From positions 1 through 8,399 of the forward strand of contig CAZTLE010000173.1 of NCBI GenBank assembly GCA_964614415.1: a stretch of 8,399 bases of DNA, written 5' to 3'. The notes below the pieces were generated by a model that saw only the letters and a program-made list of their open reading frames with translations, had not been told where the DNA came from and did no database searches. Position 1 is the first letter of the stretch; every line of letters begins with the position of its first letter. This document shows, one piece after another, positions 1 to 7,049 of this stretch. Both the position numbers and the translations under genes were made by a program. Source of the stretch: CAZTLE01 sp964614415 (GTDB lineage: Bacteria; Bacteroidota; Bacteroidia; Flavobacteriales; Flavobacteriaceae).

Positions 1-1863
1 GAACTGGCGCTAAAGAATGCCTTGCGGTATTTTGATGCAAAGCATCACGCCGTCCTACTTCCCGAATTCAAAGAGGAGTTGGAAACGTACGGTCGAATTT
101 ATATGTATCGATTCCGTCCCGATTACGAAATGTATGCCCGTCCCATTGACGAATATCCGGGTGCCAGTGATCAGGCAAAGGCCATTATGCTTATGATCCA
201 GAACAACCTGGACTATGCCGTGGCACAACATCCGCATGAACTTATCACGTATGGTGGAAATGGCGCTGTTTTTCAGAACTGGGCGCAGTACCTGCTCACC
301 ATGCAATACCTGGCGCAAATGACCGATGAGCAAACGTTGGTCATGTATTCCGGACATCCTATGGGGTTATTTCCATCCCACAAAGAAGCACCCCGTTGCG
401 TGGTAACAAACGGCATGATGATTCCCAATTATTCGCAGCCGGACGACTGGGAAAAGTTCAATGCCCTTGGTGTAACGCAATACGGGCAAATGACTGCCGG
501 TAGTTATATGTACATCGGTCCACAAGGTATCGTGCACGGAACCACCATTACCGTTTTAAACGGTTTCCGAAAGATCAAAAAATCTCCGAAAGGCGGATTG
601 TTTGTTACTTCCGGTTTGGGCGGTATGAGCGGTGCACAACCCAAGGCAGGTAATATCGCAGGATGCGTCACGGTATGTGCCGAGGTGAATAAAAAAGCGA
701 CACATACCCGTCATTCGCAGGGTTGGGTAGACGAAGTGATCGGCGATCTCGATGTGTTGAGCGCCAGAGTCAAAGAAGCAGTTTCCGGTGGAGAAACGGT
801 GTCCATCGCGTATGATGGAAACGTAGTGGATGTTTGGGAACATTTTGCAAGCAACGACATTCATATAGATCTTGGAAGTGATCAAACTTCCCTGCACAAT
901 CCCTGGGCCGGTGGTTACTATCCGGTGGGCATGAGTTATGAAGACGCCAACGAAATGATGGCTTCTGATCCGGATCAGTTTCGCGAGAAAGTACAGGAAA
1001 GCCTGCGGCGGCATGCTGCAGCCATTAACAAACACACGGCGCGAGGGACTTATTTCTTCGACTACGGAAATGCCTTTTTACTCGAAGCATCGCGCTCCGG
1101 AGCCGACGTGATGGCGGATGACGGCATCAACTTCAAGTATCCTTCGTATGTGCAGGATATTATGGGTCCGATGTGTTTTGATTTCGGATTTGGCCCATTC
1201 CGATGGGTATGCACTTCCGGCAAGGCTGAAGACTTACAATACACCGACACCCTCGCCTGTGAGGTCCTGGAAGAGATCATGAAGGTTTCTCCCTCCGAGA
1301 TTCAGCAACAGATGGCTGATAATATCCAATGGATACAGGGAGCCCAGGAAAATAAGCTGGTGGTGGGCTCTCAGGCACGTATTCTCTATGCGGACGCCGA
1401 AGGGCGGATCAAGATCGCCAGTGCGTTCAACAAGGCAATTTCCGAAGGAAAGATCGGTCCCGTAGTGCTGGGGCGCGATCACCACGATGTTTCGGGAACT
1501 GACTCCCCCTACCGCGAGACATCCAACATTTATGACGGGAGTCGATTCACGGCAGATATGGCCATTCACAACGTAATTGGCGATAGTTTTCGAGGTGCAA
1601 CCTGGGTGAGTATTCACAACGGTGGAGGCGTTGGTTGGGGAGAGGTTATGAACGGCGGATTTGGTATGGTTCTTGATGGTAGTAAAGAAGCCCAGAGGCG
1701 CTTGGAATCAATGCTTTACTGGGACGTAAATAACGGTATTGCCCGGCGTAGTTGGGCCAGAAATGAAGAAGCGGTGTTTGCAATAAAAAGGGCAATGCAG
1801 GCCAACCCCTTATTGCAGGTAACGCTTCCTAATTTTGTAGATGAAGATCTTTTAAAAAAATGA
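1..1863 (+). CDS. hutU: Urocanate hydratase (urocanase), 5'-truncated by window edge
   Basis: This enzyme is cytoplasmic. It converts urocanate to 4-imidazolone-5-propanoate, the second step of histidine degradation, using tightly bound NAD+ as an electrophile. The frame is open from base 1 (ELALKNALRYF...), so the TTG at 22 is not the true start; from memory of homologues about 40-50 residues are missing. 620 codons are visible, ending in TGA. Using visible codon numbers: TYGGNG 83-88, YSGHPMGLFPS from 116, QYGQMTAGSY from 160, the Rossmann NAD-binding stretch SGLGGMSGAQPKAG about 204-217, DLGSDQTSLHNP 290-301, GPFRW 398-402 preceded by Cys392, DHHDVSGTDSPYRET 493-507 and HNGGGVGWGE 539-548. 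The motif set matches the long class that includes vertebrate UROC1 more than the ~557-residue Pseudomonas type. No other hut gene is visible; partners may lie upstream. The family call is firm. Confidence 0.97.
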   Translation, partial: ELALKNALRYFDAKHHAVLLPEFKEELETYGRIYMYRFRPDYEMYARPIDEYPGASDQAKAIMLMIQNNLDYAVAQHPHELITYGGNGAVFQNWAQYLLTMQYLAQMTDEQTLVMYSGHPMGLFPSHKEAPRCVVTNGMMIPNYSQPDDWEKFNALGVTQYGQMTAGSYMYIGPQGIVHGTTITVLNGFRKIKKSPKGGLFVTSGLGGMSGAQPKAGNIAGCVTVCAEVNKKATHTRHSQGWVDEVIGDLDVLSARVKEAVSGGETVSIAYDGNVVDVWEHFASNDIHIDLGSDQTSLHNPWAGGYYPVGMSYEDANEMMASDPDQFREKVQESLRRHAAAINKHTARGTYFFDYGNAFLLEASRSGADVMADDGINFKYPSYVQDIMGPMCFDFGFGPFRWVCTSGKAEDLQYTDTLACEVLEEIMKVSPSEIQQQMADNIQWIQGAQENKLVVGSQARILYADAEGRIKIASAFNKAISEGKIGPVVLGRDHHDVSGTDSPYRETSNIYDGSRFTADMAIHNVIGDSFRGATWVSIHNGGGVGWGEVMNGGFGMVLDGSKEAQRRLESMLYWDVNNGIARRSWARNEEAVFAIKRAMQANPLLQVTLPNFVDEDLLKK

Positions 1864-1955
1864 TGCTATGAAATACCTGAGGGCTCAATTGGTTGCGAAT
1901 TGAAATGTCCCGGGTACGACATACGACCTAATTATTAACGATAAAAAATTGACGT
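1864..1955 (+). other. Spacer between hutU and the lipoprotein gene; weak hairpin only
   Basis: This 92-bp spacer holds a 6-bp inverted repeat (TCAATT at 1885-1890 and AATTGA at 1898-1903, 7-nt loop) with no T-run after it, so it is not a convincing terminator. An A-rich stretch (GATAAAAAATT, about 1940-1950) precedes the next start and suits Bacteroidota translation initiation. I did not find a good TTG/TAnnTTTG promoter. Read-through from hutU is therefore possible. Confidence 0.35.
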
Positions 1956-2498
1956 ATGAAAGCCTTTCGATTTGTACCCCTTTTGTTGCTTTTTGTATTC
2001 ACCTCTTGCGTATCGGTGCGTGTGTCAACCGACTACGACCGTGATGCCAGTTTTGGCGAATACAGCTCCTTCGCTTTTTACAAACCCGGTATTGACCAGG
2101 CAGAGATCTCCGATCTGGACAAAAAGCGTATTCTTCGCGCTATTGAGACAGAGTTCACAGCCAAAGGCATGACTAAATCTCAATCACCGGATCTCCTGAT
2201 TAGCATTTTCACCAAGGAAAGAGAACGCCTTGATGTCTACAACAACCTTGGATGGGGCTGGGGATGGGGCTGGGGATGGAATCCCTGGTGGGGCGGTGGT
2301 TTTGGAAACACCGTTTCGAGCACAATAGAAGGGACGCTGTATATTGATCTTATCGATGCCAAGACCAAAGAGCTTGTATGGCAAGGCATGGGTACGGCTA
2401 ATTTGGTGACCCGAAACATGGAGAAAAAAGAAGAGCGAATTCGTGAGATCGTACGCGAGATCGCCGCTCAATACCCTCCGGCACTCGCATCCAACTAG
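1956..2498 (+). CDS. DUF4136-type lipoprotein with Gly-Trp tract
   Basis: This 180-residue protein is probably a lipoprotein of the periplasm or outer membrane. Residues 1-17 are a basic, hydrophobic signal sequence (MKAFRFVPLLLLFVFTS) followed by Cys18, a relaxed lipobox. The mature part fits the DUF4136 pattern: an opening VRVSTDYDRDASFGEYSSFAFY, a middle helix (DKKRILRAIETEFTAKGM), a SPDLLISIF strand, then EGTLYIDLIDAKTKELVWQGMG and a closing helix with REIVREIAAQYPP. Between the halves lies an alternating Gly-Trp run at 99-108 and NPWWGGG at 109-115, encoded by a 12-bp tandem repeat. The ATG at 1956 gives a complete signal peptide and follows an A-rich leader. Function is unknown for the family; no catalytic residues are evident. 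It sits downstream of hutU on the same strand, but a functional link is not implied. Confidence 0.85.
   Translation: MKAFRFVPLLLLFVFTSCVSVRVSTDYDRDASFGEYSSFAFYKPGIDQAEISDLDKKRILRAIETEFTAKGMTKSQSPDLLISIFTKERERLDVYNNLGWGWGWGWGWNPWWGGGFGNTVSSTIEGTLYIDLIDAKTKELVWQGMGTANLVTRNMEKKEERIREIVREIAAQYPPALASN
2250..2280 (+). repeat. 12-bp tandem repeat encoding GWGW
   Basis: The unit GGATGGGGCTGG occurs twice exactly (2250-2261, 2262-2273) and continues as GGATGGA (2274-2280). Because the unit is a multiple of three, changes in copy number would lengthen or shorten the Gly-Trp tract of the lipoprotein by four residues without shifting frame. Confidence 0.9.
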
Positions 2499-2527
2499 AT
2501 CGATCTAAAAAAATTGTTCTTAGTTTA

Positions 2528-2583
2528 CGGATAATACGGGAGTCCGGCATTTACAGGCCGGCTCCCGGATGTTATCCGGTTTT
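2528..2583 (+). terminator. Strong rho-independent terminator after the lipoprotein gene
   Basis: A long three-part stem is visible: CGGATAA (2528-2534) with TTATCCG (2572-2578), CGGGAG (2537-2542) with CTCCCG (2562-2567), and CCGGC (2544-2548) with GCCGG (2557-2561). A single T bulge and a small internal loop interrupt it, and the apical loop is ATTTACAG. TTTT (2580-2583) and further T-rich sequence follow at once on the + strand. It should end transcripts from the lipoprotein gene (and possibly hutU), so the next gene would need its own promoter. Confidence 0.85.
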
Positions 2584-2622
2584 GTAATTTACATCTTCCC
2601 AAAACGACCTTATATACAGGTC

Positions 2623-2630
2623 AAAAAAAA
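2623..2630 (+). promoter_or_regulatory. A-tract leader in place of a Shine-Dalgarno site
   Basis: Eight consecutive A residues end 5 nt before the ATG at 2636, and no GGAGG-like site is present. An A-rich, SD-less leader is usual in Bacteroidota and supports this start. No clear -33/-7 promoter could be assigned in the short stretch between the terminator and this start. Confidence 0.45.
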
Positions 2631-2635
2631 TTCCT

Positions 2636-3748
2636 ATGAAAGCAAAGTACCTCCTATCACTCAGTTTATTATTCCTTTTCACGACGATCACCGCCCAGAA
2701 CTATAAATCCGGGACAGCCACATTAACCGATAACAGTCAGGTTCAGGGGCGCATCTCCATAGACCCCGGAGCACGAAATATAATCGTAAAGAAGAATCAA
2801 AACACACGAACATACGCCTTCGATGGCCTCTCCGGTATCACACTCGGGGATCGAAATTTCACAATGACAAACCTCGGCGGGACCCAGCTTTTTGCCCACT
2901 CCCTGGTTTCCGGTAAGGCCTCCCTGTATCAGGTAGGAAATACAAACTATGCCATTGAAAGAGATGGCACTGTACGGATTGTCAATCTCGCTGAAGATCA
3001 GTCAACCCTGGCCGGTACGCTGGCTGTGTTGTTTGAAGACTGCAACAGTTTCAGAGAGCAGTTGTTCAAAGACGACCGTTTTTCAGAAAAAGACCTGAAA
3101 CGATTTACTGAAGCCTATAACAACTGTGACTACAATTCGGCCTACACACCTACGGAAGGAGAGGTAAAACGTGCGAATGCGTATCAGGCGGATGCCGCCC
3201 GATTTTATGCGGGGTTCAATGCGGCCTTCAACAGTGTAAGTTTCTTTAATCTTGATAATACGGAAGGACAGACCGGCTTCGGAATTCATGCCGGTGTTGC
3301 TGCATCTCCGGGCTTCACAGGGAGCTTGCAGGGAAATCTGTACTTCACCCTGGAAGGTTCGGCCAGTTTCGCCGGAGACAAGGATTTCGGAAATGCCAGT
3401 ACCGTCGTCAATTTTAAAGTGAATACCTATCGCCTAGTGCTGGGAACAGAATACCACTTCAATAAAAAAGGGACGGTACAACCGTTTCTGGGGCTCGGTA
3501 TCGGAGTTACCAGTGATTCGTTTGATGGAACCGTCTCCAACGTTCCCTTTGACATTACAGGTGGAAATACCATTTACGTACCCAAAGCAGGTGTGTTATT
3601 CCGTCTGAAGAATGGTAAACACATAGGTGTTGTAGGTCAGTATATCTCAGAATACGAGAACGACCTCAGTTTACGTAACGGAGGAGTGGTCGTACCACTA
3701 GAGGTTAACAACCAGGTGTTTACGGTAGGCGTTAGCTACTTCTTTTAG
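2636..3748 (+). CDS. Secreted protein, probable outer-membrane beta-barrel (unnamed family)
   Basis: I do not recognise a named family. The 370-residue product begins with a signal peptide (MKAKYLLSLSLLFLFTTITA, cleavage likely before Q21 or N22). Residues about 22-130 form a beta-rich soluble region (SGTATLTDNSQVQGRI..., then LVSGKASLYQVGNTNYAIE). A helical segment at about 130-185 carries two Cys, C136 (EDCNSF) and C164 (NNCDYN). From about 190 to the end, alternating amphipathic strands (FYAGFNAAFNSVSFF, YRLVLGTEYHF, QPFLGLGIGV, KHIGVVGQYISEY) finish in TVGVSYFF; a C-terminal Phe is typical of outer-membrane barrels. This architecture resembles flavobacterial 'porin family' hypothetical proteins I recall. 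It follows a strong terminator, so it is probably transcribed alone. The role is unknown. Confidence 0.75.
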   Translation: MKAKYLLSLSLLFLFTTITAQNYKSGTATLTDNSQVQGRISIDPGARNIIVKKNQNTRTYAFDGLSGITLGDRNFTMTNLGGTQLFAHSLVSGKASLYQVGNTNYAIERDGTVRIVNLAEDQSTLAGTLAVLFEDCNSFREQLFKDDRFSEKDLKRFTEAYNNCDYNSAYTPTEGEVKRANAYQADAARFYAGFNAAFNSVSFFNLDNTEGQTGFGIHAGVAASPGFTGSLQGNLYFTLEGSASFAGDKDFGNASTVVNFKVNTYRLVLGTEYHFNKKGTVQPFLGLGIGVTSDSFDGTVSNVPFDITGGNTIYVPKAGVLFRLKNGKHIGVVGQYISEYENDLSLRNGGVVVPLEVNNQVFTVGVSYFF

Positions 3749-3754
3749 AGAAGT
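3738..3754. other. Small hairpin at the convergent gene ends, possible weak terminator
   Basis: ACTTCT (3738-3743) and AGAAGT (3749-3754) form a 6-bp perfect stem with a 5-nt loop that contains the TAG stop codon of the barrel gene. It lies in the 9-bp gap and end of convergent genes, where a shared terminator would be expected, but the stem is AT-rich and no clear T-run follows in either direction. Confidence 0.3.
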
Positions 3755-3757
3755 TTC

Positions 3758-5842
3758 TCAGTAACTTAAAATATCGATGATCTTTTCTTTTACCTTTTCG
3801 GTACTGGGGATCATCGTTGCTTCAAGTGTGGAATTGAGAGGTATGGCAGGCATATTCTCCGAGCCTATAACCATAACCGGAGCATCAATATCCTGGAAAC
3901 ACTCTTCCTGAATTCTACCTGCAAGCGCTCTCGCGAAGGTATTTTCGGAAGGTTCTTCGGTTACGACCAGACACTTGCCACACTTTCGGACTGAGGCGAA
4001 CACCGTTTCATAATCCAACGGATGGAGCGTACGAAGATCAACGACCTCGATCTTGTCTTTAAGACCAAGCTCAGCCGAAGCATTCATCGCCCAATGTACA
4101 CCCATTCCATAGGTGATGATGGACAGTGTCTCCTCGGCTTCCTGCTTCCATATTTCCTGAAGCACCCAGGCCTTTCCGAAGGGTAGTATGTAATCCTCGT
4201 CCGGTTCGACCGAAGTGGCTCCTTTGGTCCCCGGAACTTTACTCCAGTACAAGCCTTTGTGCTCGAAGATCACCACTGGATTAGGATCATAGTAAGCCGC
4301 TTTCATGAGGCCTTTGAGGTCGGCCCCATTACTTGGATAGGCAATCTTCAAACCTCTAATATTAGTGACCACACTTTCTACGGAGGAAGAGTGATAAGGC
4401 CCTCCACTTCCGTAGGCACCAATAGGCACCCGCAATATCATTGACACCGGCCATTTACCATTGGACAGGTAACAGCTTCGACTCACTTCCGTAAAAAGCT
4501 GATTAAGTCCCGGCCAGATATAATCGGCAAACTGGACCTCTACGATGGGTTTTAAGCCAACGGCACTCATACCTACGGTCGATCCAACAATAAACGCCTC
4601 CTGAATCGGAGTATTGAATACACGATTATCGCCAAACTTCTGAGCCAAGGTCGCAGCTTCCCGAAACACACCACCCAGTCGTCCGCCAACGTCCTGACCA
4701 TACAACAGACACTCTTTGTGTTTTGCCATGAGTTCTTCGATGGCAAAAAGGGCACAGTCTACCATGACGACTTTCTCGGCATCTTCCGGTGAGCGCACCC
4801 CAACTTCTTCGACCACCGTTGTAGGGGCGAAATCGTGGGTAAACAGATCTTCGGGTTTGGGGTCTTCGGCATCGCGAGCTTTGAGGTAATCGGCCTGTAC
4901 TTGTTGTTGTGCCTCTCCTTCTATCTTTTCCAGTTCGTCTTCTGAAAATCCATAATCCATGAGCAGTTGTCTCATCTTCGGGTAGGGATCCCGGCTTTGC
5001 GCTTCTTCGAGATCATCACGATACCATTCCATACGAACACCAGACGTATGATGATTTAACAAAGGCACTTTAGCGTGCACAAGGAAAGGCCTGCGTTCTT
5101 TGCGGATGGTCTCTATGACGTGCTGAATGGTAATATAACTTTCTTCGAAATCGGTTCCGTCTATGGATACCGCTTCGAGGCCGTGAAAGCCTTCAGCATA
5201 CTCGGCGGCATTCTGTGCCCGCGTCTCTTCTTCATTGGCACTGATGTCCCAACCATTGTCCTGTACCAGATATAATATTGGCAATTGTTTCAGTGCGGCC
5301 ATTTGGAAGGCTTCGGCGATCTCTCCTTCAGTAACAGAAGCATCTCCCAGTGAGCATACCACAAGAGGCATCTCTCCCTCATCCTGTATTCCTTCGGCTT
5401 CTTTATACCAGAAACCCATCGCCACTCCGGTGGCAGGAATGGCCTGCATCCCGGTAGCTGAACTTTGGTGAGGAATCTTCGGTTTATCGTCATCCCGAAG
5501 ACTGGGGTGTGAATAATAGGTACGGCCTCCGGAAAACGGATCATCCTTCTTGGCAAAAACCTGTAGCATTAGCTCATAGGGCCTCATACCAATTGATAAC
5601 AGCATCGAGTCGTCGCGGTAGTACGGAAACGCATAGTCCTGAGGCAACAGTTGTAACCCGGTGGCAATCTGAATCACCTCATGTCCGCGGGACGTGGCAT
5701 GTACATATTTGGACACCACCTTGAAATCATCCTCGTACTGGTGCGTCATTGCCTTGGCAGTGCATAGCAAACGAAACGCCTTCTCCAGGGTTTCCCGTTC
5801 TATCTTTTGCTTATTCGAGCTTGTTGTTTCTTCTGTAATCAT
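3758..5842 (-). CDS. Fused alpha/beta E1 of branched-chain 2-oxoacid dehydrogenase
   Basis: This cytoplasmic ThDP enzyme decarboxylates 2-oxoacids and acylates the lipoyl group of E2. At 694 residues it joins both E1 subunits. The alpha part (about 1-340) has YYRD 74-77, HQSSATGMQ 125-133, and the ThDP/Mg motif as GDASVTEGE (166-174) ending at QDN (194-196), i.e. GDA...DN rather than GDG...NN. The conserved loop is NHHTSG 263-268, equivalent to the HHS(T)SDD loop of other E1-alpha chains. The beta part (about 357-694) has YGQDVGG 381-387, FNTPIQE 409-415 with the ThDP-contacting Glu415, QFADYI 437-442, and GPYHSSS 481-487 with the active-site His. The C-terminal domain holds VVDLRTLHPLD. Fused E1 chains of this size are usual in Bacteroidota. 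The adjacent ilvE and E2 favour branched-chain substrates over pyruvate, but this is inferred from context. It is the last gene of the operon. Confidence 0.93.
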   Translation of the reverse strand: MITEETTSSNKQKIERETLEKAFRLLCTAKAMTHQYEDDFKVVSKYVHATSRGHEVIQIATGLQLLPQDYAFPYYRDDSMLLSIGMRPYELMLQVFAKKDDPFSGGRTYYSHPSLRDDDKPKIPHQSSATGMQAIPATGVAMGFWYKEAEGIQDEGEMPLVVCSLGDASVTEGEIAEAFQMAALKQLPILYLVQDNGWDISANEEETRAQNAAEYAEGFHGLEAVSIDGTDFEESYITIQHVIETIRKERRPFLVHAKVPLLNHHTSGVRMEWYRDDLEEAQSRDPYPKMRQLLMDYGFSEDELEKIEGEAQQQVQADYLKARDAEDPKPEDLFTHDFAPTTVVEEVGVRSPEDAEKVVMVDCALFAIEELMAKHKECLLYGQDVGGRLGGVFREAATLAQKFGDNRVFNTPIQEAFIVGSTVGMSAVGLKPIVEVQFADYIWPGLNQLFTEVSRSCYLSNGKWPVSMILRVPIGAYGSGGPYHSSSVESVVTNIRGLKIAYPSNGADLKGLMKAAYYDPNPVVIFEHKGLYWSKVPGTKGATSVEPDEDYILPFGKAWVLQEIWKQEAEETLSIITYGMGVHWAMNASAELGLKDKIEVVDLRTLHPLDYETVFASVRKCGKCLVVTEEPSENTFARALAGRIQEECFQDIDAPVMVIGSENMPAIPLNSTLEATMIPSTEKVKEKIIDILSY

Positions 5843-5852
5843 ATTTTCTATA

Positions 5853-5879
5853 CGTCATTCCGAACTTTGTTCAGAATCC
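5853..5879. repeat. REP-like intergenic palindrome
   Basis: Reading + strand, CGTC is followed by ATTCCGAAC (5857-5865), loop TTT, then GTTCAGAAT (5869-5877) and CC. The arms form a 9-bp stem with one mismatch on the + strand; in the - strand transcript, which is the operon mRNA, the mismatch becomes a U-G wobble, so the stem is continuous. The pattern CGTCATTC-GAAC-loop-GTTC-GAATCC is one I recall as a high-copy intergenic repeat of flavobacteria. It lies in the 82-bp ilvE-E1 spacer, its base 14 nt before the E1 ATG. Only this copy occurs here. Confidence 0.65.
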
Positions 5880-5924
5880 ATTAATTAATCAAACCAATCT
5901 GAAGCCAGATCATTCCACTGACCT

Positions 5925-6986
5925 TCAATCAACAGCAACCATCCAACCGAAACGATCCGATATGGTTCCGGTCTTAATGGCATTGAGCTCATCATTCACT
6001 TCCAGCCCAACAGGGCTTTCATCGGATACATGTATGGTTTCTCCGTCCAATCCTATTTCCTGAATGTAGGCAATCCCAACCGCCGTCCCCGTTCCGAAAG
6101 CTTCCTCCAGGGAGCCGTTTTGAGACGCCTCGCGAATCTCGTCAATGGTGATTCTGCGTTCGGTCACTGCGTAGCCCTTATCTCTCAATACATCGATCAC
6201 GCTCATGCGGGTAATACCTTCCAGAACGGCACCATCCAGTTCGGGAGTGATAAACGCTCCGTCAATCTTAAAGAAGATATTCATGGTTCCTACTTCCTGG
6301 ATGTATTTGTGCTCCAGGGCATCCAGCCACAGCACCTGATCGTATCCCTTGGCTTTCGCAATCTCTGTGGGGCGAATGGCAGCGGCGTAGTTTCCGGCAG
6401 CTTTGGCCTCTCCGGTCCCACCTTCGGCGGCACGGATGAACTTCTTTTCGGCAAACAGCTTGATCCGTTTGCTAAAGAACGGACCGGAAGGGGAGGCAAT
6501 GATCATAAATTTGTAATGGGTCGCAGCACGCATTCCGATAAAGGGTTCATCGGCATACATAAAGGGACGCAAGTAAAGAGCACTTCCCGTTTTGGGTGGA
6601 ATCCAGTTGCGTTCGAGCGCCACCAATTGCTTCAGCCCTTCCACGAAGAGATCCTCCGGAAACGGAGGCATTCCCATTCGCCGCGCACTAAAATTAAGCC
6701 GGGCCGCGTTCTTTTCGGGGCGAAAGAGCAGCGGAGTTCCATCTTCCGAGACCGTGGCCTTCATACCTTCAAAAATGGCCTGGCCATAGTGCAAAGCCAT
6801 AGCCGCAGGATGCGTCGGCACCAAAGCCAATGGCTCAATTCTGGGCTGAGACCACTGTTCGTCTTCAAAATCACAAACAAACATGTGATCCGTAAAAGTC
6901 CTGCCAAGAGGGATATTATTGAAGTCCACCTCACTCACCCTGGATTGGGTTGCTTTCGTAATTTGAATGGGAGGTATTGCTATCAT
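5925..6986 (-). CDS. ilvE: Branched-chain amino acid aminotransferase
   Basis: This PLP enzyme (fold type IV) exchanges the amino group between Leu/Ile/Val and 2-oxoglutarate, acting in both synthesis and breakdown. I chose the ATG at 6986 (353 residues), because AAGGA lies 6 nt upstream and family members begin close to this point; the frame stays open upstream to 7031 and an ATG at 7004 is an alternative. Landmarks: VDFNNIPLGRTFTDHMF at 20-36, ALHYGQAIFEGMKA 64-77, FRPEKNAARLN 88-98, ALYLRPFMYADE 136-147, the PLP Schiff-base Lys195 in EAKAAGNYAAA, and EVGTMNIFF 231-239 with Glu231 near the pyridine nitrogen. The TDHMF and YGQAIFEG motifs place it with the long BCAT group. It lies between E2 (63 bp upstream) and E1 (82 bp downstream), which makes it the supplier of 2-oxoacids for that complex. 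Confidence 0.95.
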   Translation of the reverse strand: MIAIPPIQITKATQSRVSEVDFNNIPLGRTFTDHMFVCDFEDEQWSQPRIEPLALVPTHPAAMALHYGQAIFEGMKATVSEDGTPLLFRPEKNAARLNFSARRMGMPPFPEDLFVEGLKQLVALERNWIPPKTGSALYLRPFMYADEPFIGMRAATHYKFMIIASPSGPFFSKRIKLFAEKKFIRAAEGGTGEAKAAGNYAAAIRPTEIAKAKGYDQVLWLDALEHKYIQEVGTMNIFFKIDGAFITPELDGAVLEGITRMSVIDVLRDKGYAVTERRITIDEIREASQNGSLEEAFGTGTAVGIAYIQEIGLDGETIHVSDESPVGLEVNDELNAIKTGTISDRFGWMVAVD

Positions 6987-6992
6987 CTTATT

Positions 6993-6997
6993 TCCTT
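6993..6997 (-). promoter_or_regulatory. Ribosome binding site deciding the ilvE start
   Basis: On the - strand AAAAAGGAAATAAG precedes the ATG at 6986; AAGGA is 6 nt upstream. No comparable site precedes the upstream in-frame ATGs at 7004 or 7031, so the shorter start is preferred. Confidence 0.6.
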
Positions 6998-7021
6998 TTT
7001 GCATTATTCGGTTTCTGGGTC

Positions 7022-7036
7022 GTGCCTCCACGGCAC
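7022..7036 (-). other. Short hairpin in the E2-ilvE spacer
   Basis: In the - strand transcript GTGCC and GGCAC flank the loop GTGGA, giving a 5-bp stem between the E2 stop and the ilvE start. There is no T-run, so it is not a terminator; it could be an RNA-stability structure or chance. Confidence 0.25.
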
Positions 7037-7049
7037 TCCTTCGAAATAA

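Noticed and set aside
22..24. TTG as the hutU start codon
   Set aside because: The frame is open to the window edge and the upstream residues (ELALKNA) match the conserved family N-terminal region, so the start lies outside the window.
556..1035. A 159-codon - strand frame opposite hutU
   Set aside because: It is antisense to highly conserved urocanase sequence and shows no protein-like motif.
6137..6165. GATTCTGCGTTCGG-like stretch within ilvE as a second REP-like copy
   Set aside because: It lies in conserved coding sequence and lacks the loop, second arm match and flanking CGTC, so the similarity is coincidental.
6987..7031. The 15-residue N-terminal extension of IlvE from the ATG at 7031
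   Set aside because: The extension is basic and unlike family N-termini, and a good ribosome binding site precedes the ATG at 6986.
6030..7049. A 339-codon open frame on the + strand, antisense to nearly all of ilvE
   Set aside because: Its translation shows no recognisable domain, and it exactly mirrors a well-supported aminotransferase whose codons happen to avoid antisense stops. An overlapping gene of this size is very unlikely.
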